Part shown: positions 24,488 to 30,592 of the stretch, one piece after another
How the letters are laid out: each line of letters starts with the position of its first letter
How positions within the stretch are numbered: position 1 is the stretch's first letter
NCBI GenBank assembly: GCA_023151115.1
Contig: JAKLJP010000047.1
Span: 1-53,256, forward strand
Reading direction: 5' to 3'
Origin: Anaerolineae bacterium
GTDB lineage: Bacteria; Chloroflexota; Anaerolineae; 4572-78; J111
DNA length: 53,256 nt
Translations under genes and position numbers: made by a program
The notes under the pieces: generated by a model
Database searches by the model: none
The model's input: the letters and a program-made list of their open reading frames with translations, nothing else
What the model was told of the DNA's origin: nothing

Positions 24488-25663
24488 TCAACCGGCAATG
24501 CTGTATTCGTATTGGCCGCGTACCGGATTGTTTTCGGCGTACCGGCTGAGACGAAATAGCCCAGGGTCAAATTCCGGGGTAGCTGACCGAGTCAATAGGT
24601 CAGCCGCCATAACCCCCACTGCCGGGCCGAGTTTGAAGCCGTGACCGCTAAAGCCGGCGCAGATAAAAAATCCGCTTCCCGGCAGCGCTTCATCTATGAT
24701 GGGATGCCAATCGGGGGTGATGGCATAGAGGCCGGCATAACCGCCGGTGCTCTGGCTGGCCTCCAGCGGCGGGCAGCGGCGGATTAGTCGTTCGCCTGCA
24801 TCGAGGACAAAATCGGGGTCGAGGTTCTCATTGTAACTGTCCGGGTTGACCACCGCGTTGGCCTCGCCGGGGTCAATCAAACCGACCAGGGTCAGTTGGC
24901 CCGTTTCTGAGCGGAAGTAGGTGGCGTGGATGAAATCGGCAATCACCGGATGGGACGCCTCGTACCCGGCCGGGCGGCGGAAAAAGGCCACCTGCACCCG
25001 GCAGGCATTGATCGGCGCTTCGAGGCCGGCCATGCGCGCTACCCGCGCTCCCCACGGCCCGGCGCAGTTCAACACCAGGGGGGCATCAAACTTTTCTTTG
25101 GGGGTGACAACGCCCTCTACCTTACCGCCAGCAAAACGCAGGCCGGTTACTTCGGTATCAAGATAAATCTTGACCCCCAGCCGTCGAGCGGCATTGGCGT
25201 AAGCATTGACCGTTAAGTTGGGGTCGGCGTAACCGCCTTCGGGTTCATAGGCGGCGCACACCAAATCTACCGTCTCCAAACCTGGCATCAACTCGCGCAG
25301 GGCGGCGGGAGGAATCAGTTCAGTTTGAATGCCTACCCGGCGCTGCAAAGCAACGTTGGCCTCCAGTCCGGCCTGGTCTTTGGCTGCAACAAGGGCAGCA
25401 AAACCGGTTTGGGTAAAGCCGCACTCACCCCCAACCCGCTCCTCGAAATTTTGAAAAACACGCAAACTATAAAGGGCCATTCGGGCCGTCAGTTCGTTAG
25501 AGTAGTGCTGGCGGATAATAGCCGAGGATTTGCCGGTCGAACCGGCCCCGATACCCCCTTTTTCCAAAACTACCACCTTCAAACCGCGCTGGGCCAACTC
25601 AAAAGCTGCGCTACAGCCCATGATTCCGGCCCCAATAACGATAACATCGAAAGTTTGGGTCAT
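24488..25663 (-). CDS. FAD-dependent oxidoreductase (DAO/sarcosine oxidase type)
   Basis: A 391-residue flavoprotein of the D-amino-acid oxidase superfamily. It starts with VIVIGAGIMGCSAAFELAQRG, the dinucleotide-binding GxGxxG, followed by VVVLEKGGIGAGSTGKSSAIIRQHYS, the FAD-binding pattern of sarcosine/glycine oxidase-like enzymes. The C-terminal GSGFFICAGFSGHGFKLGPAVG is the second FAD motif. The likely reaction is oxidation of a secondary or N-methylated amine. The gene lies between the ywiC-like gene and a cupin on the same strand; a link to nitrous oxide respiration is not obvious. Confidence 0.87.
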   Translation of the reverse strand: MTQTFDVIVIGAGIMGCSAAFELAQRGLKVVVLEKGGIGAGSTGKSSAIIRQHYSNELTARMALYSLRVFQNFEERVGGECGFTQTGFAALVAAKDQAGLEANVALQRRVGIQTELIPPAALRELMPGLETVDLVCAAYEPEGGYADPNLTVNAYANAARRLGVKIYLDTEVTGLRFAGGKVEGVVTPKEKFDAPLVLNCAGPWGARVARMAGLEAPINACRVQVAFFRRPAGYEASHPVIADFIHATYFRSETGQLTLVGLIDPGEANAVVNPDSYNENLDPDFVLDAGERLIRRCPPLEASQSTGGYAGLYAITPDWHPIIDEALPGSGFFICAGFSGHGFKLGPAVGVMAADLLTRSATPEFDPGLFRLSRYAENNPVRGQYEYSIAG

Positions 25664-25680
25664 ATATTCCTTCCTTGAGT

Positions 25681-25789
25681 AACTGATCAGCCCTCATGTC
25701 ATTTCGAGGCCATAGGCCGAGAAATCCCTACAGTGCTATATCGGCCCCAGAGATTTCTCCCTTCGGTCGAAATGACATGCCTGAGTAGT
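25681..25789. repeat. 109-bp palindromic repeat, copy 1
   Basis: It begins AACTGATCAGCCCTCATGTC, has inner arms TTTCGAGGC..CGAGAAATC and AGATTTCTCCCTTCGGTCGAAA, and ends AATGACATGCCTGAGTAG. Copy 2 at 28970-29078 differs at only a handful of positions. The outer parts are inverted relative to each other, as in a MITE or REP doublet. Confidence 0.85.
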
Positions 25790-25821
25790 CCTTCCTTGAT
25801 ATATTTACGGGGTTATTTTAT

Positions 25822-26631
25822 TTAACTTACGAAGGTAACGCCAACCAACCCGGCAAAGATGGCAGCATGGGCAATTTCAGCCACACCCAGCCGGACCAAG
25901 CTGAGCGACTTTTTATCTTGCCAATGCCAGGCCCCATAGACCATTTTTACAGTCACAGGCACAAAAGCCAGGGGTAAAAACAGAGGCGCCCACTGGAGGG
26001 CGGCTAAAGCTACCAGCAGGGTCAATGCGGCGGTTTGGTAGGCCAGGCAGGCTTTGGCTTTGACTAACCTTTCGCTTGCTCGCTCAGGGGCCGGTAAACG
26101 CGGCTGCTGGCGCACTTTGAGTTTGATATAAAAAACCGTGCCGCCAAAATAGAGAAAGTTAATCAAGCCCAAGAGGGCGGCGGTGCTATCCAGTTGGCCG
26201 CTGGCAGCGTAATAAGCCATCGGCGCCCCCAGAGCTAACCCGGCAATCCCGGTCAACTCCCCCATCAAACTGAGTTCCTGCCGCCGAGAAACCAGCCACA
26301 GGTTAAATAATAACAGCCCTACACCCAAAACCCCCATAACAGCCAGCCAGCCCAAATTGTACCCCAATACCAGCCAGCCCCCACACAAAGCCGTAATACC
26401 CCCGTAGATGGCGGCCCAACGCCAGAGATAGGTTTTATCAGCCGTAGGCCGTTTACGGGTTTTGACCAAAACAACCAGGGGATAACGGGTTAAAAAGAAG
26501 CCCAGAGCTGCTGCCAGCAAAATTAGCGCCCGCCAGTGCCAGGCCGGAGCGATAAATACCCCCAGCAGCAGCGGCACAATCAGCATGGCCCAGGAACCGT
26601 GTTCTTTAGGTAAAGGCGGGGAAAAATTCAT
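25822..26631 (-). CDS. YwiC-like integral membrane protein
   Basis: A 269-residue membrane protein with about eight helices. The N-terminal LPKEHGSWAMLIVPLLLGV is the signature of the YwiC-like family (named after Bacillus subtilis YwiC, encoded near the anaerobic regulator fnr and nitrate genes). The biochemical role is unknown. The ATG is at 26631. A perfect GTGAC-N4-GTCAC dyad lies 85 bp upstream, matching one before the nos operon, so expression under nitrogen-oxide or low-oxygen control is plausible. The gene is separated from the cytochrome genes by a clear terminator. Confidence 0.88.
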   Translation of the reverse strand: MNFSPPLPKEHGSWAMLIVPLLLGVFIAPAWHWRALILLAAALGFFLTRYPLVVLVKTRKRPTADKTYLWRWAAIYGGITALCGGWLVLGYNLGWLAVMGVLGVGLLLFNLWLVSRRQELSLMGELTGIAGLALGAPMAYYAASGQLDSTAALLGLINFLYFGGTVFYIKLKVRQQPRLPAPERASERLVKAKACLAYQTAALTLLVALAALQWAPLFLPLAFVPVTVKMVYGAWHWQDKKSLSLVRLGVAEIAHAAIFAGLVGVTFVS

Positions 26632-26715
26632 TTTCTAGCTTTCCAAAAACTCAAGCCACCGAAGTGGACACTTATATTTTCCAGACTATTGTAACACATT
26701 TCTTTTTCCAGGGGA

Positions 26716-26729
26716 GTGACTTTTGTCAC
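26716..26729. promoter_or_regulatory. candidate Crp/Fnr-type operator (perfect dyad)
   Basis: GTGAC TTTT GTCAC is a perfect 5-N4-5 inverted repeat, the spacing used by FNR-family sites. It lies between the ywiC-like gene and the nos-cluster terminator. A one-mismatch copy is at 36381-36394. Confidence 0.6.
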
Positions 26730-26743
26730 AAAAACTCCAAATA

Positions 26744-26774
26744 AAAAACCCGGCCTCGATGGCCGGGCTTTTTG
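26744..26774 (-). terminator. intrinsic terminator after the cytochrome c gene
   Basis: On the minus strand, CCCGGCC pairs with GGCCGGG around ATCGA and is followed by TTTTTT. On the plus strand the same hairpin is followed by CTTTTTG, so it may act in both directions. It ends the nos-cytochrome transcript. Confidence 0.88.
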
Positions 26775-26797
26775 AACAAGCCAGCAGGCCAGCAAAG

Positions 26798-27271
26798 TTA
26801 CTTGTGGAGGGTCCGCAGGTAGGCCACGATATTTTGCAAATCTTCGTCATTCAGGGCCGGATTACCGCCTTTGGGCGGCATATCAATGCCGGTGGTGTTA
26901 AGCGGGTCAGTGGAGCCGCGCCCTACTTTGATAAAAGCGATTAACTCGGTATCAGTCTGACCGGCCACAAACTGGCTAACCGTCAAATCCTTACCCAGAT
27001 TTTGGATACCTTGGCCGGTAGGGCCATGACAGGCCGAACAGGTTTGCATAAACAGGGTTTGACCAACGGTGGCATCGCCCAGGCTAACTTGAGCCGGGGC
27101 GGGTTCCGCCTGAACTGGGGCGACTGCCGGTTCAGGCGCGGCTTGTTCTGCCACCGATGGGCTAACCTGACCTACCCAAACCACTGCGGCCGCAATGAGG
27201 ACCAACAGTAGGCCCAGCACAGAAGGAAGGTAAATGTTACTCTCTTGATTGGTAGATTTCTCGTCTGTCAT
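26798..27271 (-). CDS. membrane-anchored cytochrome c, copy 2
   Basis: A 157-residue class I cytochrome c from the ATG at 27271. An N-terminal helix (about 15-35) anchors it outside the membrane. An Ala/Pro/Glu-rich linker follows, then one heme site CSACHG (about 78-83), with the distal Met in DMPPKGGN. It is highly similar to the next gene upstream, a lipoprotein version. As the last genes of the nos transcript, both are the likely electron donors to NosZ, replacing the cytochromes c of the proteobacterial pathway. An upstream in-frame start to 27340 is judged unlikely. Confidence 0.92.
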   Translation of the reverse strand: MTDEKSTNQESNIYLPSVLGLLLVLIAAAVVWVGQVSPSVAEQAAPEPAVAPVQAEPAPAQVSLGDATVGQTLFMQTCSACHGPTGQGIQNLGKDLTVSQFVAGQTDTELIAFIKVGRGSTDPLNTTGIDMPPKGGNPALNDEDLQNIVAYLRTLHK

Positions 27272-27303
27272 TGGTTTTATCCCTTCAGAGAGCCGCCCGC
27301 TCA

Positions 27304-27323
27304 TCACCGAAATTTTTCGGTGA
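27304..27323. other. 20-bp palindrome between the cytochrome genes
   Basis: TCACCGAAA and TTTCGGTGA form a perfect stem around TT. It may be a weak terminator or processing site between the two cytochrome genes. No clear U-run follows. Confidence 0.45.
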
Positions 27324-27348
27324 GACAAGGGAAGGCCCACGCTGTATC

Positions 27349-27792
27349 TTACTTATGGATGGTCCGAATATAAGCAATAATATGCCGCAAATCCTCATCG
27401 TCCAGAGCGGGGTTACCGCCTTTGGGGGGCATAGCTACTCCGGTGGTATTGAGCGGGTCGCTGGGGTCGCGGCCCACTTTAAGGAAGGCCAACAGCGCAT
27501 CGTCGGATTGGCCGGCGATAAATTCGCTCCGGGTCATGTCTTTGCCCAGGCCGGGCATGCCCTCTCCGGCCGGCCCGTGACAGGCAGAACAGGTTTGGGT
27601 AAACAGCTTTTGCCCTTCGGCTGGATTGCCCTTGGCCACAGGAGCAGGCTCTTCTTTGGCCGGCGCTGCCTGGGCAACATTGGCGCTGTTTGATTCTTGA
27701 GGCAAACGTTCCGCGCCGCCGCCGCCACAGGCGGTCAGAGTCAACGCAACCACGATAAGCAGAATAACGGGCAGATAAACTAATTTTTTCAT
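27349..27792 (-). CDS. cytochrome c lipoprotein, copy 1
   Basis: A 147-residue lipoprotein: hydrophobic segment about 5-20, then LTACGG with Cys22 as the lipidated residue. The domain has one heme motif CSACHG (68-73) and the axial Met in VAMPPKGGN (about 121). Its sequence from TCSACHGP to the end is nearly parallel to copy 2, so the two arose by duplication, one tethered by lipid and one by a helix. It probably donates electrons to NosZ on the outer face of the cytoplasmic membrane. The ATG at 27792 has AAAGGAGA upstream. Confidence 0.93.
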   Translation of the reverse strand: MKKLVYLPVILLIVVALTLTACGGGGAERLPQESNSANVAQAAPAKEEPAPVAKGNPAEGQKLFTQTCSACHGPAGEGMPGLGKDMTRSEFIAGQSDDALLAFLKVGRDPSDPLNTTGVAMPPKGGNPALDDEDLRHIIAYIRTIHK

Positions 27793-27822
27793 CCAAAAAT
27801 CTCCTTTGAAAATAGCTTGTTT

Positions 27823-27874
27823 GTAGTAGCAACTTTAGTCGCTGACAACTCGGACGACTGAAGTCGTCACTACG
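27823..27874. repeat. inverted repeat (GACTTTAGTC type), second copy
   Basis: GTAGTAGCAACTTTAGTCG faces CGACTGAAGTCGTCACTACG; related to the element at 1316-1370. It lies upstream of the cytochrome lipoprotein gene. Confidence 0.7.
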
Positions 27875-27936
27875 AACAATTTTTATCAACGTGAGCGTGC
27901 TCAGGCTCGTGAACACTTCTAAGGTGGTTGATTTTT

Positions 27937-28887
27937 TTACCGTCCCGGTGGGAAGATGCTGATCTCATCGCCGGGTGAAACCACAATCTCAGGGCCGCCA
28001 ACATAACTCAAATCGCGGCCATTCAACAGCACCCGCCACATGGGCTTGATACGGTAAGCTTTTTCGACGGTGAACCAGGGGGTGCCGGTGGCGTCGTCGC
28101 GCTCGCCGCCCAGCCAATGCAAATCAAAGATTTCGGCGCGGGCTTGCGGGAAATAGTTAAAGAGCTTACGCAGGGCTAAGGCCATCGTCGCGCCGGTGGG
28201 CAAAGCCAGGCTCAATTCCGGGCCGCCCATCAATGCCCGCATTTTGCCAAAGATAGCTGCCTTGACCCGAAAATCGCCGCTATCCAGGGCCAGAGCGCTG
28301 TGATAGCCCAGCAACATCATATGCAGGTGCAGGCTCAACAGCTTATTCCAGCCGGCCAGAGCGGCGGGAACTACGGCTGCCCCCGGCATCTCTTCGGTCA
28401 GAAAACGAGCAAAGGTGGCATTGACTAGGCTGATGGCGCCGGTCACATAAAGTTCAGGCACATGGGTTTGGCGCGGGCCGTGTCCGGCGTGTATCTGGCC
28501 GGCCCGGAAGAGGTAGCGAGCAAAATCGTCGCTCAAATCCAGGCCCAGGGTGCGCGCCAGCCAGACGGTAAAAAAGCGGCGGCGTTCGGCCAGGTGGACC
28601 GGGTCTGCGCCCTGCTCCCAACCCAAAATGACGGCGGTATCGTGGTGTTTGAGCAAGTAATCGTAATTTCCCACCACCAGTTCGTGACCGCGCTTGAAGA
28701 GGGGTTCAACCGTTTCGACCATCGCGGCCAAATCGGCCTGATCCAACCCCAAAAAGCTGCGCATGCGCTGCCACTCTTCTTCAGGGGTGGGACTGAGGTC
28801 GGCCAGTTCCCAGGCCAGCGGCTTTTCAAGCTGGCCGTTGAGGTGGGTAAAAGGGTCTACAACTGCTGCTGGTACTGTTTTTATCAT
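27937..28887 (-). CDS. protoglobin fused to a MoaD/ThiS-like domain
   Basis: A 316-residue protein with two parts. Residues about 40-200 look like a protoglobin/globin-coupled-sensor heme domain: FFTVWLARTLGLDLSDDFARYLFRAGQIHAGHGPRQTHVPELYV, with His142 as the likely proximal heme ligand. Residues about 207-316 look like a MoaD/ThiS beta-grasp domain: VKAAIFGKMRALMGG, LALPTGATMALALRKLFNYFPQ, WRVLLNGRDLSYVGG and SPGDEISIFPPGR. The normal terminal Gly-Gly is replaced by Gly-Arg, so it may not be activated as a sulfur carrier. Its place between nosL and the cytochromes suggests a role with nitrous oxide reductase or sensing NO/O2. No transmembrane segment is seen. Confidence 0.8.
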   Translation of the reverse strand: MIKTVPAAVVDPFTHLNGQLEKPLAWELADLSPTPEEEWQRMRSFLGLDQADLAAMVETVEPLFKRGHELVVGNYDYLLKHHDTAVILGWEQGADPVHLAERRRFFTVWLARTLGLDLSDDFARYLFRAGQIHAGHGPRQTHVPELYVTGAISLVNATFARFLTEEMPGAAVVPAALAGWNKLLSLHLHMMLLGYHSALALDSGDFRVKAAIFGKMRALMGGPELSLALPTGATMALALRKLFNYFPQARAEIFDLHWLGGERDDATGTPWFTVEKAYRIKPMWRVLLNGRDLSYVGGPEIVVSPGDEISIFPPGR

Positions 28888-28906
28888 TTCGATGATCCTT
28901 TAAAGT

Positions 28907-28962
28907 CCGTGTTACGTCTTGCGTATTCCGTCCATTTCACCTCACGCAAGACGCAAGACGTT
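28907..28962. repeat. GTCTTGCGTATT-type inverted cassette
   Basis: GTTACGTCTTGCGTATTCCG faces CACGCAAGACGCAAGACG. The same type of unit appears at 33897-33962. Confidence 0.75.
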
Positions 28963-28969
28963 TTGGCGT

Positions 28970-29078
28970 AACTGCTCAGCCCTCATGTCATTTCGAGGCC
29001 GTAGGCCGAGAAATCCCTACCGCGTTACATCGGCCTCAGAAATTTCTCCCTTCGGTCGAAATGACATGCCTGAATAGT
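28970..29078. repeat. 109-bp palindromic repeat, copy 2
   Basis: AACTGCTCAGCCCTCATGTC ... AATGACATGCCTGAATAG, nearly identical to 25681-25789. It sits between nosL and the protoglobin-MoaD gene. Confidence 0.85.
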
Positions 29079-29089
29079 TACGACTTGCC

Positions 29090-29689
29090 TTAGTGATTGT
29101 GTTCCATGCTGTGTTCGCTCTGGGGCATAGGATTGGCTTGATAGTAGGCTAAAACTTCGGCAAAAGTCATCACGTGGCCTTGTAGTTCAGCGGCCAGGAT
29201 TTGCGCCTTTTCCGGCGAGTCGAAGGCCGCCAGGCCGGAAAGCATGGGCGTGGTCAATTGGCTGCTCTGCACATAAGCGGCTTTTTCGGCCCTAATCCAG
29301 CTTTTGTTCTCGTAATTATGCACAAAAAAAGCGGTCACTTGGTCTGACTTTTGCAGATGGTTACGGAACATATTGCCGATGTCGTCAAAAATATGCTGTT
29401 GCCCATCCTCGGTAATGTAACCGGCGGCGTAGCGCTCATCGCTAATAATCATGTTGCAGAATTCGCACATATCCTCGCCGTAATGAATGGTCGGCGGGGT
29501 AGGCTCGGCGCTGGCGTTGTTGGCGCAGGCGGTGAGGAGAAGGAAAATCAAGAGGGACAAGGCCGTTGTAAGCCAATATTTACTATTTGCGCGTGATGTG
29601 TGATGCGTGATGCGTGGTGCGTGGTGTATGACCCCCGACCCCTGACCCCCGACCCCTGACACTTGACACTTGACACTTGACACCTTCAT
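29090..29689 (-). CDS. nosL: nitrous oxide reductase accessory lipoprotein NosL
   Basis: NosL binds Cu(I) and delivers it for NosZ assembly. The protein has the NosL core EDMCEFCNMIISDERYAAGYI, with the Met and Cys copper ligands, and HIFDDIGNMFRNH; the lipobox is LLTACAN. The C-terminus is His-rich. The annotated frame (199 residues) begins with about 33 residues (MKVSSVKCQVSGVGGQ...) before the signal peptide. That part is encoded by TGACACT and TGCGTGG repeat units, so the true start may be an unseen alternative codon near the signal peptide (LTTALSLLIFLL). The start as given overlaps nosY by 4 nt. Confidence 0.9.
   Translation of the reverse strand: MKVSSVKCQVSGVGGQGSGVIHHAPRITHHTSRANSKYWLTTALSLLIFLLLTACANNASAEPTPPTIHYGEDMCEFCNMIISDERYAAGYITEDGQQHIFDDIGNMFRNHLQKSDQVTAFFVHNYENKSWIRAEKAAYVQSSQLTTPMLSGLAAFDSPEKAQILAAELQGHVMTFAEVLAYYQANPMPQSEHSMEHNH
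29592..29689. repeat. compound 7-nt cassette at the nosL 5' end
   Basis: On the plus strand, GTGATGC/GTGGTGC units (29594-29626) are followed by CCCCGAC/CCCTGAC units (29630-29659) and TGACACT units (29657-29684). All have a 7-nt period. They encode the N-terminal extension of the NosL frame. Confidence 0.85.
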
Positions 29690-30522
29690 AAATCACCTCT
29701 TTTTGCAAAAACGGTATAGGCAGCAAATAAGGGTAAAACGATCCATGCGGCCAGCGAGCCGAGGAAGAGCCAGGTTAGATTGTCGCGGTAGGTCTGGATG
29801 GCGTAGATTCCAGCCGGTCCTAACACATCCAGGGTAGCATTGATACTCATCAGGGCCGACATTTTGAAAACCTGCAGCGGGTTGACCAAGGCCAGGTGAA
29901 ACAAGGCTTGAATCGGCAGTTTGAAGGCCAGCGTAGTCCCCATCAACCCCAAATCGCCGATGAAGACCAGGGTGAACCAGAGAAACAGGGCAATACCGGT
30001 GGCGACGGCGGCTTTGCGGGTCAACACGCTGATGAGAAAGCCCAGGCTGAGCATGCCCAGAGCCAGGGTAAAGGCAAAAATCACCAGCAGGCCATAAGCC
30101 CCGGCGTCGGTTTGGCCGCCCCGCGTGGCAATAATCACCCCCGATAGGCCAAAACCCAGAGCCAGCGCCCCCAGCAGCGAAGCGGCCAGGCCCAAATATT
30201 TGCCCAGCAGCACCTCGGCCCGGTTGACCGGCTGAGCCAGCAGATAATGGAGGGTGCCGCGCTCGCGTTCGCCGGAGAGGCTGCCCGCGCCGATGGTCAG
30301 GCTCATCAGCGGGACAACCAGCAGCACCAGGTTAACCAGGCTGGCCGCCGTGCGACCAAAGCCGGCAAAGCCGGTATAACCTGCGCCCCCGCCACTCAGC
30401 GACAGCCACGACAGAAGCAAGGCCAGGCCGGTAAATGCCGCCGCATACAACACAAACCAGCGGTTGTTGAGGGCGTCGTTGATTTCTTTTTTGAGTAAAA
30501 TGGTAACGATTCTTGGTTCCAT
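29686..30522 (-). CDS. nosY: ABC transporter permease NosY
   Basis: About 278 residues from the ATG at 30522 (MEPRIVTILLKKEINDAL). It is the membrane part of the NosDFY complex needed for copper-sulfur cluster assembly in NosZ. It shows six or so membrane helices and the typical ABC-2 segment SLSGERERGTLHYLLAQPVNRAEVLLGKYLG near the middle. An upstream start to 30576 would add 18 residues encoded by a CACGCATCACG cassette (MKRLFTHHVLRI...), so I use the internal ATG. It overlaps nosL by 4 nt. Confidence 0.92.
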   Translation of the reverse strand: MEPRIVTILLKKEINDALNNRWFVLYAAAFTGLALLLSWLSLSGGGAGYTGFAGFGRTAASLVNLVLLVVPLMSLTIGAGSLSGERERGTLHYLLAQPVNRAEVLLGKYLGLAASLLGALALGFGLSGVIIATRGGQTDAGAYGLLVIFAFTLALGMLSLGFLISVLTRKAAVATGIALFLWFTLVFIGDLGLMGTTLAFKLPIQALFHLALVNPLQVFKMSALMSINATLDVLGPAGIYAIQTYRDNLTWLFLGSLAAWIVLPLFAAYTVFAKRGDL

Positions 30523-30535
30523 TGGATTACACTTT

Positions 30536-30592
30536 CTTGTGATGCGTAATACGTGATGCGTGAAGAGCCTTTTCACGCATCACGCATCACAT
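30536..30592. repeat. GTGATGCGTAATACG-type inverted cassette
   Basis: TGTGATGCGTAATACGTGATGC faces TCACGCATCACGCATCAC. It lies between nosF and nosY and overlaps the last codons of nosF. Confidence 0.8.

Noticed and set aside
27304..27323. TCACCGAAA-TT-TTTCGGTGA as a third Crp/Fnr operator
   Set aside because: It does not match GTGAC-N4-GTCAC and lies inside a co-transcribed pair; it is more likely a hairpin.
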